Assembly: GCA_903896015.1 (NCBI GenBank)
Contig: CAITWF010000017.1
Span: forward strand, 1 to 64,000
Source of the DNA: an uncultured Opitutia bacterium
GTDB lineage: Bacteria > Verrucomicrobiota > Verrucomicrobiia > Opitutales > Opitutaceae
Length of the DNA stretch: 64,000 nucleotides
Direction of reading: 5' to 3'
A program made the translations under genes and the position numbers. This document shows positions 8,999-17,931 of the stretch, piece after piece. The first letter of the stretch is position 1; every line of letters begins with the position of its first letter. The notes beneath the pieces are model-generated. The model made no database searches. It was not told the DNA's origin and saw nothing but the letters and a program-made list of their open reading frames with translations.

Positions 8999-11164
8999 TC
9001 AGGGCACCTCGTAGATTTCGACGATCGCCGTGCCGCCGCCGCCATCGGCACCGCTCATCTGCACGCTGTAGTTTCCGGGTGCGAGCGTGACGAGCAGCAC
9101 GGAGTCCTTGGTCGCGGCGCTGGCGAGCTTGAACGCGCCGACGCTCGCCGCCGTGTTCGCGATCGGCGTGCTGCCACCCCAGTCGTCGTTGCCAGCGATT
9201 TTCTGGCTGCTGCCGTCGAACAGATCGAGTTTCGGATCGACCATCGCGGTAGGAATGTTAAACGGCGCGGCGCCGAGTGAGGGGCCGACGCCACGCACCA
9301 GCACGGTGCGCGCGGTCGTGCCACCGAGCACAAATCCAACCGTGAGCAGACCACCCGGATCGATTTGGGTGAGCGTCGAAAGATTGATGAGGCGTGGTGA
9401 ACTCGGCGTGCGCGTCGCCGCCGAAGCATCGTAAACTTCCGCGAGCACCGTGCCGGTCGCGTTGCCTTTCCCGGTGATCACGATCGTGTAATTGCCGAGC
9501 GTGAGGCCGGGAGACGGTGGAACGTAAGCGCTATCGAGACTGTTGGCTGGGAGTGCAAACGCACCAACTGAGGCGAACGCGGAGCTCATCGCAGTTGAAC
9601 CGCCCCAGTCATCATTGGTCGCGATCGGCGGCGGGCTGCTCGACGAGTTGACGGAGAGAATCGGATCGGGGAGCACGCCGCCGACACCGAGCGTCGTGAG
9701 CGTGGGTCCCACGGCGCGCACGACGATCGGGAATCCGCCCGACGTGCCGTTGGGTCCGATCACGCAGCCAACGGTGAGCGTCTTCGCCCCCGCGCCAGCG
9801 GTGGTGAGGATCGAGAGGTTGATGAGCCGTCCGACGCTGCTCGCGGCGACGGTGTTGACCGTGAGACCGGCGGCGGGACTGCTCGCGAGGCCAAGCGAGT
9901 TTTGCGCGACGCACGTGTAGGCGCCGGCGTTGGCCGCGGTCGCGCTCTTGATTACGAGCGTGGAATCGGTCGCGCCGACAATCGTGGCGCCGTTGAAGAG
10001 CCATTGGTAAGTCGGCGCGGGCGTGCCAAGCGCGGGCGCGGAAAACACGACGGTGCTGCCGGTCGCGATGGTTTGCGAAACCGGCGGCGAAACGAACACG
10101 GGCGCCGAAGTGGCGGCGTTGACGACCAGCGTGCCAACCGCGCTCGTGGCGAAGCCGACGGAGTTCGAAGCCGTGACCGAATAAGTGCCGGCATCGGCGA
10201 TCTGCACACTCGACAGCGTGAGCGTCGTCCCAAACGCGCCGTCGATCCCTGCGCCGTTCTTGAGCCACTGCAGCGAAGGCGTCGGCACGCCGCTCACTGT
10301 CACAGAGAGTGTGACATTACCGCCTGCCGTGACTGTCAGTGATTGCGGCGAAACGCTGAAACTCGGTGCCGTTGGCGCCGGATTGACGGTAAGTGTGCCG
10401 GGCGAGCTCGTGGTCGTGCCGAGGGAATTGGTGAGCGTGACGGAATAACTGCCCGCGTCACTGGCCGCGACGCTAGCGATCACGAGCGTTGCACCCGTCG
10501 CTCCCGCGATGGCCGTGCCATTTTTTAGCCACTGGTAAGTCGGCAAGGGATTACCAGTATAATTGACGGAAAAAGTCGCGCTCGCTCCCGCGATCGTCGT
10601 GATATCGGAGGGCGCGCGTGTGACGACGGGCGCGGCGTTGGGCGCGGCCGCCACGACGATCGTCGCAGTGGCCGACGTGACGGGGGTGCCGAAATTGGTA
10701 TATTGATAGCCCGAGATGCTGACCGAATAGGTGCCTGCGGTTGTCGGTGTGCCAGAGAGAACAAGTGTGCCGCTCGACGGATTGATCGACCACACGTTGC
10801 CCGAGAGCGTGGCACCCTGCGGGGTGACGCCAGGCGGCAGCGTATTGGCAATTTTCCACGACTGCGCGTAGCTGACGCCCGAGCCAGTAATCACAATTCC
10901 CGCGGAGAACGGCTGCCCGACGGTGGGCTTGGCGGTGACGGACGAATAAGCGAGCTGCGTCGACGCGCCCGCCATTGAGTCCACTACGCCGAGAGCCGCC
11001 AACGGCACAATCGCCCGAAGGAGATTCGTCGCAGGCGAAGAGAGCTCCGACTCCGCGATGATCAGCAGGCGCACGACCGGCGTGCGTTGCAGCAAAACGA
11101 CGAGCGCGCCCACGGCGGGATTGAGCCAGCGGAGGCCCAGAAAAAAACGTGAGAAGATCGGCAT
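8999..11164 (-). CDS. Large Ig-repeat surface protein with duplicated tail repeats
   Basis: With the ATG at 11164 the product has 721 residues. In order: an N-terminal segment with RWLNPAVGALVVLLQRTPVVR and a hydrophobic stretch ending near MAGAST (about 50-67), probably an unusual export signal; a putative Ig/cadherin-like domain (70-172, with LPPGVTPQGATLSG and GTPTTAGTYSVSISG); three Ig-like domains (178-260, 266-349, 354-437), each with YQWLKNG-like and DAGxYSVxxxNS motifs; and two tail repeats of about 130 residues (446-579 and 591-721) sharing RLINLS, VGPxL, NDDWGGS and ASVGAF. A start at 11242 is possible but would overlap the divergent peptidase ORF more. The likely role is adhesion or cell-envelope display. 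No catalytic domain is visible. The gene is convergent with trxB. Confidence 0.8.
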   Translation of the reverse strand: MPIFSRFFLGLRWLNPAVGALVVLLQRTPVVRLLIIAESELSSPATNLLRAIVPLAALGVVDSMAGASTQLAYSSVTAKPTVGQPFSAGIVITGSGVSYAQSWKIANTLPPGVTPQGATLSGNVWSINPSSGTLVLSGTPTTAGTYSVSISGYQYTNFGTPVTSATATIVVAAAPNAAPVVTRAPSDITTIAGASATFSVNYTGNPLPTYQWLKNGTAIAGATGATLVIASVAASDAGSYSVTLTNSLGTTTSSPGTLTVNPAPTAPSFSVSPQSLTVTAGGNVTLSVTVSGVPTPSLQWLKNGAGIDGAFGTTLTLSSVQIADAGTYSVTASNSVGFATSAVGTLVVNAATSAPVFVSPPVSQTIATGSTVVFSAPALGTPAPTYQWLFNGATIVGATDSTLVIKSATAANAGAYTCVAQNSLGLASSPAAGLTVNTVAASSVGRLINLSILTTAGAGAKTLTVGCVIGPNGTSGGFPIVVRAVGPTLTTLGVGGVLPDPILSVNSSSSPPPIATNDDWGGSTAMSSAFASVGAFALPANSLDSAYVPPSPGLTLGNYTIVITGKGNATGTVLAEVYDASAATRTPSSPRLINLSTLTQIDPGGLLTVGFVLGGTTARTVLVRGVGPSLGAAPFNIPTAMVDPKLDLFDGSSQKIAGNDDWGGSTPIANTAASVGAFKLASAATKDSVLLVTLAPGNYSVQMSGADGGGGTAIVEIYEVP

Positions 11165-11326
11165 GAAAAGTGGGCGAGCGTGGAGAGCTTCAACACGGTT
11201 GTCGCGCTTTTGTTCCTCGCTGCCGTCGAGACCGCCCGTCAATCAGCCGGACTAATCGCGCGGCAACCGCCGCGCAGGATTGCTTTCCGCTTGCGACCGC
11301 GGGGATCGCGCACGGACTCGACGGCC

Positions 11327-11839
11327 ATGGGTTCATCTACCACCCACCCAAAGTTTGCCACCCCGCGCGACTATGGCTCCCGCCGCGGGCTGCGGCGGCA
11401 GCGCGAGGCGCGCACCCTCATCTCCGTCGGTCCCGCGCCCGACGATGGCCAGCTCATCCGACTCGCGCCGCGCGCAGCGCAAGCGTGGCGGGCGATGCGC
11501 ACCGCGGCACTGCGCGACGGCCTCATCCTACTGCCGTTATCGGGTTTTCGCAGCATCGCGCGCCAAACCGCCATTGTCCGCGCCAAACTTGCCGCCGGCG
11601 AATCACTCGAAAAAACTCTCGAACGTGTCGCAGCCCCCGGCTTCAGCGAACATCACACCGGCCGCGCGCTCGACATCGGCTCGCCGGAATACTGCGAGCT
11701 CGACGAACATTTCGAGCGCACCGCCGCCTTCCGCTGGCTGCGCCGGCACGCGCCCGACTTTGGGTTTCACCTCTCGTTTCCGCGCGGCAACCGGCATGGC
11801 ATCATCTACGAGCCGTGGCATTGGTGCTGGCGCGCCTGA
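11327..11839 (+). CDS. M15-family D-alanyl-D-alanine carboxypeptidase-like protein
   Basis: The VanY-type peptidase signature is complete: SEHHTGRALDIG (zinc ligands His110 and Asp116) and IIYEPWHWCW (catalytic Glu162, zinc His165), preceded by the substrate-region motif LSGFRSIARQ. Such enzymes trim the peptide stems of peptidoglycan. The ATG at 11327 gives 170 residues. The frame is open back to 11180, but that part overlaps the divergent Ig-repeat gene and has no family resemblance. No signal peptide is visible from the chosen start, which is odd for a cell-wall enzyme; it may use non-canonical export or act on recycled muropeptides. Confidence 0.82.
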   Translation: MGSSTTHPKFATPRDYGSRRGLRRQREARTLISVGPAPDDGQLIRLAPRAAQAWRAMRTAALRDGLILLPLSGFRSIARQTAIVRAKLAAGESLEKTLERVAAPGFSEHHTGRALDIGSPEYCELDEHFERTAAFRWLRRHAPDFGFHLSFPRGNRHGIIYEPWHWCWRA

Positions 11840-11886
11840 CCGCGGCGGGCACCCGCCATCAGCGCGCCGCGGCCCGGTAGTATGAC

Positions 11887-11930
11887 TTGGAATAGTTCTA
11901 AATCGCGCTTGCGACTTAGAACCATTCCAA
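11887..11930. promoter_or_regulatory. Double PerR/Fur-like box in an inverted repeat upstream of the fur-suf cluster
   Basis: Two 15-bp arms, TTGGAATAGTTCTAA (11887-11901) and TTAGAACCATTCCAA (11916-11930), are inverted repeats of each other matching at 14 of 15 positions. Each arm is itself an imperfect 7-1-7 palindrome resembling the PerR/Fur box (TTAGAATnATTCTAA type). The spacer adds four more pairs (TCGC 11903-11906 with GCGA 11911-11914), so the whole could also fold as a long hairpin. It sits 24 bases before the start of the Fur-like gene. Autoregulation and control of suf are inferred. Confidence 0.7.
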
Positions 11931-11954
11931 TTTGTTCAACAACCCTCTCGCCTC

Positions 11955-12383
11955 ATGTCCACCGCCACAATTCACTCCGATGCCCTCGCGCAGCGTCTAG
12001 TCGACAGCGGCCTGCGCTCCACGCCGCAGCGCGAAGTCGTCTATGGCGTGTTGCTGAAAAAACGAGATCATCCGACGGCCGATGAAGTTTTCGCCCGCGT
12101 CAAAGCCGAGCGCCCGGGCATCTCGCTCGCCACCGTTTATAACTGCCTCGAAGCGCTCGTTTCGTGCGATCTGGTCCGCACCGTAAACTTCGAGCGCAGT
12201 CCGACTCGCTACTGCCCGAATCTGCGCCCGCACGCTCATTTTCACGACGTGCAAACCGGCAAGACCCACGACGTCGATCTTCCGCCGCAGCTCCTTGAGC
12301 AAGTCCGCGCTGTCCTCCCCCGCGGCTTCGACGCCAATTCCGTTGAGATCATTTTCCGTGGCAAAGCGCGGCACGCGCGCTGA
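11955..12383 (+). CDS. Fur/PerR/Irr-like transcriptional regulator lacking CXXC zinc motifs
   Basis: The 142-residue protein has the Fur-family winged helix (about 10-85: LRSTPQREVVYGVLL, HPTADEVFARVK, ISLATVYNCLEALVSCDLV) and a short dimerisation domain. The metal-binding region reads RPHAHFHDVQTGKTHDVDLP, with histidines where Fur and PerR have HHH, but neither CXXC pair of the structural zinc site is present. That resembles the Irr/PerR-like branch. It probably senses iron, peroxide or haem and binds the double box just upstream. It is 43 bases before sufC in the same direction, so the suf genes are the obvious targets. Confidence 0.88.
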   Translation: MSTATIHSDALAQRLVDSGLRSTPQREVVYGVLLKKRDHPTADEVFARVKAERPGISLATVYNCLEALVSCDLVRTVNFERSPTRYCPNLRPHAHFHDVQTGKTHDVDLPPQLLEQVRAVLPRGFDANSVEIIFRGKARHAR

Positions 12384-12426
12384 ACCGCTTTCCCATTTTT
12401 CAGCCATCCACCCTTAACTTTCCGAC

Positions 12427-13188
12427 ATGAGCCAACTCGAAATCAAAAACCTGCACGTCGCCATCGGCGAAAAGGAAATCGTCAAGGGCCTCACGCTCAC
12501 GATCCAGAGCGGTGAAGTTCACGCCATCATGGGGCCCAACGGCACCGGCAAATCCACGCTCTCCAAGGCGATCGCCGGCCATCCCGACTACACGATTACC
12601 TCGGGCGAAGTCCTCCTCGACGGCAAATCGATCCTCGAGCTCGAGGCGGATGAGCGCGCGCGCGCCGGCCTGTTTCTCGCATTTCAATATCCGAGCGAAA
12701 TCCCAGGCGTCTCGATCGCCAACTTCCTCCGCGCCGCCCAGCAGGCCCGCATGGCCGAGGGCGAAGAGCTCGACGCCTCCGCCTATTACAAGCGGCTCTA
12801 CTCGAAAATGGATCTTCTGAAGATTGATCGGAAGTTCACCTCACGTTCCGTCAACGAAGGCTTTTCCGGCGGTGAAAAGAAGCGCTGCGAGATTCTCCAG
12901 ATGGCGATGCTCGAGCCGAAGTTCTCGCTGATGGATGAGACGGATTCCGGCCTCGACATTGATGCCCTCCGGATCGTCGCCGATGGCGTCAACACCATGC
13001 GCGGCCCGAATCTGGGCGTGCTCCTCATCACGCACTACCAGCGCCTGCTCGACTACATCGTGCCCGACCACGTCCACGTCATGTGGGATGGTCGCATCGT
13101 GAAGAGCGGTGACAAGTCGCTCGCCCTCGAACTCGAGGCCAAGGGCTACGACTGGGTCAAAAAAGAACTCGCCGCCGCCACGGCCTAA
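12427..13188 (+). CDS. sufC: Fe-S cluster assembly ATPase SufC
   Basis: A 253-residue cytoplasmic ABC-type ATPase that drives conformational change in the SufBCD scaffold. Walker A is GPNGTGKS (36-43), the ABC signature FSGGEKKR starts at 146, Walker B with the SufC-specific DETDSGLD is at 170-177, and the H-loop is [16 protein letters not shown] is also diagnostic of SufC. Length is typical. First of four closely spaced genes (gap 12 bases to sufB) after the Fur-like regulator. SufS and SufU/SufE are not in this window. Confidence 0.97.
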   Translation: MSQLEIKNLHVAIGEKEIVKGLTLTIQSGEVHAIMGPNGTGKSTLSKAIAGHPDYTITSGEVLLDGKSILELEADERARAGLFLAFQYPSEIPGVSIANFLRAAQQARMAEGEELDASAYYKRLYSKMDLLKIDRKFTSRSVNEGFSGGEKKRCEILQMAMLEPKFSLMDETDSGLDIDALRIVADGVNTMRGPNLGVLLITHYQRLLDYIVPDHVHVMWDGRIVKSGDKSLALELEAKGYDWVKKELAAATA

Positions 13189-13200
13189 CCCGCGCCCGCC

Positions 13201-14643
13201 ATGTCCCAACCTCCCGAATCCGGCACCCTCGAGACCACCACGGAAAATCCCGTCGTCGGCATCGATCAGACCAAGGGCGATTTCCAATACAAGATGGACT
13301 ACGAGTTCGACGCGGGCACCGGCCTCAACGAAAACACCGTTCGCTACATCAGCTCGGTGAAGAAAGAGGCACCGTGGATTCTCGATTTCCGGCTCAAGGC
13401 CCTGAAGACTTTCCTCGAAAAGCCGATGCCCACCCACTGGGCCACGAAGGATCTCGAGAACATCAATTTCGACAAAATCCGTTATTACCTCGCTTCCGGC
13501 CAAAAACCGAAGCGCACGTGGGACGAAGTGCCGGACGACATCAAGAAGACCTTCGAGCGCCTCGGCATTCCCGAGCAAGAGCGCAAATTCCTCGCCGGCG
13601 TCGAAGCCCAATTCGATTCCGAAGCCGCCTACTCCAATATCAAGGATCTCGTCGCCAAACAGGGCGTCATCTTTGCGAACTCCACCGAGGCGCTCCGCGA
13701 GCACCCGGAAATCTTCCGGAAATTTTTCGGCAAGGTTATCCCGACCGGCGACAATAAGTTTTCCGCGCTCAACAGCGCCGTTTTCTCCGGCGGCTCGTTC
13801 ATCTACGTGCCGCCCGGCGTAAAAGTCGCGCAGCCACTCCAAGCCTACTTCCGCATCAACGCGGAAAACTTCGGCCAGTTCGAGCGCACGCTCATCATCG
13901 CCGACGAAGGCTCCGAGGTCGTCTACATGGAGGGCTGCACCGCGCCAAAGTTTTCCACCTCGACGCTCCACAGCGCCGTCGTCGAGCTCGTCGCCCTCAA
14001 GGGCGCCAAGATCCAATACATCACCGTCCAGAACTGGGCGAATAACGTCTTCAACCTCGTCACCAAGCGCGGCGTCGCCCACGAGGAAGCCGAGATCAAG
14101 TGGATCGACTGCAACATCGGTTCGCGCCTCACGATGAAATATCCGGGCGTCGTTCTCAAAGGCCGCAAGGCCCGCGGCGAAGTCATCTCCATCGCACTTG
14201 CCAACGACGGCCAGCACCAGGACACCGGCGCCAAAATGATCCACGCCGCTGATGAGACGACCTCCAACATCGTCGCGAAATCCATTTCAGTTGGCCAGGG
14301 CCGCAGCACCTATCGCGGTCTCGTGCACATCCCGAAAAACCTGAAGGGCTGCAAAAACAACACCGAGTGCGACGCACTCCTCATCAACACCAACAGCCGC
14401 ACCGACACCTATCCCGCGATCACTGTCCGCGGCGATCGCAACGCCACGCAGCACGAAGCGAGCGTCTCGAAGGTAAACGAGGAAATGATCTTCTACATGC
14501 AGCAGCGTGGCCTCACCGAGGGCCAGGCGATGAGCCTCGCCGTCAACGGATTCATCAACGACCTCGCACGCCAGTTCCCGATGGAATATTCGGTCGAACT
14601 CAAGCGCCTCATCGATCTCGAAATGGAAGGCAGCGTCGGCTGA
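13201..14643 (+). CDS. sufB: Fe-S cluster assembly scaffold SufB
   Basis: The 480-residue SufB is of normal length. It forms the right-handed beta-helix scaffold of SufBC2D, on which nascent clusters are built. Recognisable segments are [38 protein letters not shown] and the C-terminal [20 protein letters not shown]. The conserved cysteine in [11 protein letters not shown] is Cys390 and the conserved histidine in QHEASV is His418; both correspond to residues that matter for cluster assembly in characterised SufB. It follows sufC by 12 bases and precedes sufD by 16, consistent with one operon. Confidence 0.97.
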   Translation: MSQPPESGTLETTTENPVVGIDQTKGDFQYKMDYEFDAGTGLNENTVRYISSVKKEAPWILDFRLKALKTFLEKPMPTHWATKDLENINFDKIRYYLASGQKPKRTWDEVPDDIKKTFERLGIPEQERKFLAGVEAQFDSEAAYSNIKDLVAKQGVIFANSTEALREHPEIFRKFFGKVIPTGDNKFSALNSAVFSGGSFIYVPPGVKVAQPLQAYFRINAENFGQFERTLIIADEGSEVVYMEGCTAPKFSTSTLHSAVVELVALKGAKIQYITVQNWANNVFNLVTKRGVAHEEAEIKWIDCNIGSRLTMKYPGVVLKGRKARGEVISIALANDGQHQDTGAKMIHAADETTSNIVAKSISVGQGRSTYRGLVHIPKNLKGCKNNTECDALLINTNSRTDTYPAITVRGDRNATQHEASVSKVNEEMIFYMQQRGLTEGQAMSLAVNGFINDLARQFPMEYSVELKRLIDLEMEGSVG

Positions 14644-14659
14644 AGCCCAGAGCAGAACC

Positions 14660-15961
14660 ATGTCCACTCTCACCGCTCCACAGACCATCGTCGGCAGTTT
14701 CACCGCCGAAGCCTTCGCCGCGCAGCTCGCGAAGCAAAAGTCCGCCCCCGCGTGGTGGCTCGATCGCAAGCGCGCCGCCTACGAAAAATTCGTCTCGCTC
14801 CCGTTACCCAAACGCACCGACGAATCGTGGCGCTTTAGCAACATCACCACGCTCACGCTCGACGGTTTTAACGTCGGCGGACGGGCCGGCATTTCGACGG
14901 AAGCACCGTTCGGCCCCGCCCATCTCGCGTTCGCCAACAACACCCTCACCTCGCGCACGCCACTCGTGGCCGATCTCGTCGGCAGAGGTGTGATTGTTAC
15001 GACGCTCGCCGAGGCCGCCGAGAAGCACACCGAGCTTCTGAAAGCGCACTTCATGGCTCAGCCGCAGAAGCAGGGCTCGGAAAAATTCGCCGCACTGCAC
15101 ACCGCCTTCGTCGCTGACGGCGCATTCGTTTACGTACCCCGTGGGGTCGAAGCCGGCGCACCAATCGTCATCACGCACAGTGCGGCCGGTGCCGGCGCGG
15201 CGGTTTTCCCTCACACGCTCGTCGTCGCCGAGGAGAACTCCAAAGTCACCGTCGTCGATTACTTCGTCTCTGCCGACTCCGCCGCGCACTTCGCCTGCGG
15301 CGCCAACGATCTCTACGCCGGTCACGGCGCGCAGCTTACCTATGTCGCCGCGCAAAACTGGTCGCGCGAAACCCTATCGTTTCAGTTCAACTCCACCGTC
15401 GTCCGCCGCGACGCCCGCGTGCAGTCGCTCAATCTTCACCTCGGCTCCCGTCAGGCGCGTCACGAATCGCTTTCGCAGCTCGCAGCGCCGGGCGCATTTT
15501 CAGAAATGCTCGCGCTCACCGTCACCGAAGGCGCGCAGGAGTTCGATCAACGCACGCTCCAAATCCACCAGGCGCCCAACACCAAGAGCGATCTCCTCTA
15601 CAAGAACGCGCTCCGCGACACCGCGAAAACGATCTTCTCAGGACTGATCGTCGTCGATCCGGACGCGCAAAAGACCGACGCCTACCAGAGCAACCGCAAC
15701 CTCATGCTTTCCGACGCCGCCGAGGCGCAGTCATTGCCCGGCCTCGAGATTCAGGCCAACGACGTCCGCTGCACGCACGGCGCCACGAGTTCGCGCATCG
15801 ATCCCGAGCAGGAATTTTATCTCCAGTCGCGCGGTATTCGCCAAGCCATGGCCGACGAGCTGCTCACGTTCGGCTTCTTCGAAGAAGTGCTCAACCGTCT
15901 CGCGAGTGAGCCGCTCCACGACGCGCTGCGCGAGCTTATCAAAACCAAGTTCAAAAAATGA
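14660..15961 (+). CDS. sufD: Fe-S cluster assembly protein SufD
   Basis: The 433-residue paralogue of SufB has the same beta-helix core (AFVYVPRGVEAGAPIVI, LHLGSRQARHESL, FSGLIVVDPDAQKTDAYQ) and the conserved C-terminal VRCTHGATSSRIDPEQEFYL with His373, the histidine implicated at the SufB-SufD interface. The N-terminal helical region carries DESWRFSNI. It forms SufBC2D and is associated with iron acquisition by the complex. Its stop overlaps the sufT start as ATGA, indicating coupled translation. Confidence 0.96.
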   Translation: MSTLTAPQTIVGSFTAEAFAAQLAKQKSAPAWWLDRKRAAYEKFVSLPLPKRTDESWRFSNITTLTLDGFNVGGRAGISTEAPFGPAHLAFANNTLTSRTPLVADLVGRGVIVTTLAEAAEKHTELLKAHFMAQPQKQGSEKFAALHTAFVADGAFVYVPRGVEAGAPIVITHSAAGAGAAVFPHTLVVAEENSKVTVVDYFVSADSAAHFACGANDLYAGHGAQLTYVAAQNWSRETLSFQFNSTVVRRDARVQSLNLHLGSRQARHESLSQLAAPGAFSEMLALTVTEGAQEFDQRTLQIHQAPNTKSDLLYKNALRDTAKTIFSGLIVVDPDAQKTDAYQSNRNLMLSDAAEAQSLPGLEIQANDVRCTHGATSSRIDPEQEFYLQSRGIRQAMADELLTFGFFEEVLNRLASEPLHDALRELIKTKFKK

Positions 15962-16506
15962 ACCGCGATCGCACGCTCTCCCGCGACGTCACCGCCACGC
16001 AGATTCCATCGGGCGACAAAACCACGTTGCCCGCCGCCACGAAGGTCATGCTCCATCAGACGCTCGGTGGCAGCTACACGGTGCAGACCGACTTCGGCCT
16101 CTTCCGCATCGACGGCAAAGACGGCGACGCAATCGGTGAAGAGGTCGCCGACCATTCGGTCACGGCCGCCACCCTCGCCGACGGCGCGCCCGATCCCGAA
16201 GCGATCTGGGCACAACTCCGCCACGTCTTCGATCCGGAAATCCCCGTCAACATCGTCGACCTCGGTCTTGTTTACTCGATGGACGTTGAGAAAGTCACCG
16301 AACCCGATCCGGGCTACAAAGTTCAGGTCGCGATGACGCTCACCGCCCCAGGCTGCGGCATGGGCCCGGCGATCGCCGAGGACGCGAAATCGAAAATCCT
16401 CCTCGTGCCCGGCGTCAGCGACGCCGATGTCCGTATCACGTGGGACCCGCCGTGGAACCAGCAGATGATTTCCGAAGAGGGGAAGATGAAGCTCGGGCTG
16501 ATCTAA
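15958..16506 (+). CDS. sufT: SufT-type Fe-S maturation factor (MIP18/DUF59 domain)
   Basis: The 182-residue protein has an N-terminal SufT-specific beta region (LPAATKVMLHQTLGGSYTVQTD...GLFRIDG) and a C-terminal MIP18 domain (about 75-175) with DPEIPVNIVDLGLVY, LTAPGCGMGP and WDPPWNQ. SufT proteins act as auxiliary factors in Fe-S delivery or maturation. It overlaps sufD by 4 bases and is the last gene of the cluster. Downstream, the convergent histidine kinase gene ends only 21 bases away, so transcription units meet here with little room for a terminator. Confidence 0.92.
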   Translation: MNRDRTLSRDVTATQIPSGDKTTLPAATKVMLHQTLGGSYTVQTDFGLFRIDGKDGDAIGEEVADHSVTAATLADGAPDPEAIWAQLRHVFDPEIPVNIVDLGLVYSMDVEKVTEPDPGYKVQVAMTLTAPGCGMGPAIAEDAKSKILLVPGVSDADVRITWDPPWNQQMISEEGKMKLGLI

Positions 16507-16527
16507 GAGTCGAGAGCGACCGCCTGG

Positions 16528-17931
16528 TCACGTCTCCGGCAAAGTTACCATAAAGCGCGTGCCGCCACCCGGGCGGTTCTCGACTTCCATCGTGCCATTG
16601 TGAGCGTCGACAATCGCCTTCGCGATGGCGAGGCCAAGCCCCATGTTTCCGGCGCCGGAGCTGCGCGCGTGATCGACCCGATAGAAGCGCTTGAAGACGT
16701 GCGGGAGATGCTCGGGCGCGATGCCCGGGCCGTCGTCGTTCACGGTGAGCGTTGAGTGGCCGTGTTCACGCCGCGTGACCACGTGAATCTCCCCGGCTTC
16801 GCGCCCGTGATGGATCGCGTTCGTCACCAGATTGGTGATCACGCAATCGATCTGTTCGGCATCCGCCAGGCACTTGGTCGGCGCAAGCTCGACGTGGATT
16901 GCGATCCGCCTCCGCTCGGCCAGCGGTCGCAGCCCGGCGACCACCTCCGTCACCCGCGAAGCGAGATCGAAGACCGCACGGCGCGGTGCGGCCTGACCGG
17001 CGTCGAGCCGTGCGAGTTGCAGAAGTGATTCGGTCAGTCGCCGCATCCGCTGGGCCGCGCGTTCGCAAGCCCCGAAGGCCTCGCGGTGTTCCTCGCCGAG
17101 GCCCGGCGCGCTCAGCGCCGCCTGCGCGTGCATGAGAATCACGCTCACTGGCGTGCGCAGTTCGTGCGCCGCGTCCGCCGTGAAACGCGCCTGTTGCGCG
17201 AAGGAGGTTTCAAGCCGGGCAAAGGTCGCATTAAGCACGGCGGCGAGTTCGCCGAGTTCGCTGTCGGCGTCGCGCGTATCAATTCGCTGCGCAAGATTGC
17301 CGGTGGAGATTTTTGCCGCGGTCGCGCCGATGTTTTGAATGGGTCGCAGCACGCGGCCCGCCAGCCCCCAGCCGCAGAGGAGCGCGACGGCGAAAACTCC
17401 CGAGCTGCTCGCCGCGATCAGTAATCCGAGCCGCCGCCACTCCGCAAGTTCGTGCTCCACCGATCGCCCGACCAGCACGCAATCGCCCGGCGCGGGATGC
17501 ACAAACACTTCGCGCCAGACGCCCCGCTGCCGCACACCCACCGCACCCTCGCTCTCCGGACGGACAATTCCGGCCGGGGCGAGCGACGAGGCGAACCGGG
17601 GCGCGTCGCGGTGCCACAGCACAAAATACATCGAGCGCACGCGGTCGCCCTCCTCAAATAGATCGGATTCGCTCGGCACACGCGCGCCCTCCGGACCCGG
17701 CGGCGGTCGCAGCCGCGGCGGTGGCGGCTGGTCGCGCCCCGGCGGGCCCTGCGCCGGACGCAACGAGCCGAGCAACTCGATCACTTTGCGCTGCAACTCC
17801 TCGTCGATCCGCGCCTGCGCCGCGCGCCGCTCCACCTGATAGGCCGCGAAGCCCAGTCCGCCGAGTGCGATCGCGAAAAGCGCGCCATACCAAAACTGCA
17901 GCCGCCAGCGCAGGGAGCGAAAGGCTTTCAT
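16528..17931 (-). CDS. Membrane sensor histidine kinase
   Basis: The 467-residue kinase has TM1 (about 10-32), a Pro/Arg-rich periplasmic sensor region of about 135 residues, TM2 (about 169-190), HAMP (about 190-243), HisKA with phosphoacceptor His256 in FTADAAHELRTP, and an HATPase domain with N box CVITNLVTNAIHHG, NDDGPGI and NMGLGLAI. The sensor region contains the proline runs PPPPRLRPPPGP (about 70-80) and is not a recognised ligand-binding fold. It overlaps the upstream response regulator gene by 4 bases (ATGA), so the two are a cognate pair. The signal is unknown. Confidence 0.92.
   Translation of the reverse strand: MKAFRSLRWRLQFWYGALFAIALGGLGFAAYQVERRAAQARIDEELQRKVIELLGSLRPAQGPPGRDQPPPPRLRPPPGPEGARVPSESDLFEEGDRVRSMYFVLWHRDAPRFASSLAPAGIVRPESEGAVGVRQRGVWREVFVHPAPGDCVLVGRSVEHELAEWRRLGLLIAASSSGVFAVALLCGWGLAGRVLRPIQNIGATAAKISTGNLAQRIDTRDADSELGELAAVLNATFARLETSFAQQARFTADAAHELRTPVSVILMHAQAALSAPGLGEEHREAFGACERAAQRMRRLTESLLQLARLDAGQAAPRRAVFDLASRVTEVVAGLRPLAERRRIAIHVELAPTKCLADAEQIDCVITNLVTNAIHHGREAGEIHVVTRREHGHSTLTVNDDGPGIAPEHLPHVFKRFYRVDHARSSGAGNMGLGLAIAKAIVDAHNGTMEVENRPGGGTRFMVTLPET

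Noticed and set aside
12841-14244. A 467-codon minus-strand frame opposite sufC/sufB
   Set aside because: SufB and SufC are unambiguous on the plus strand; the antisense product has no family features.
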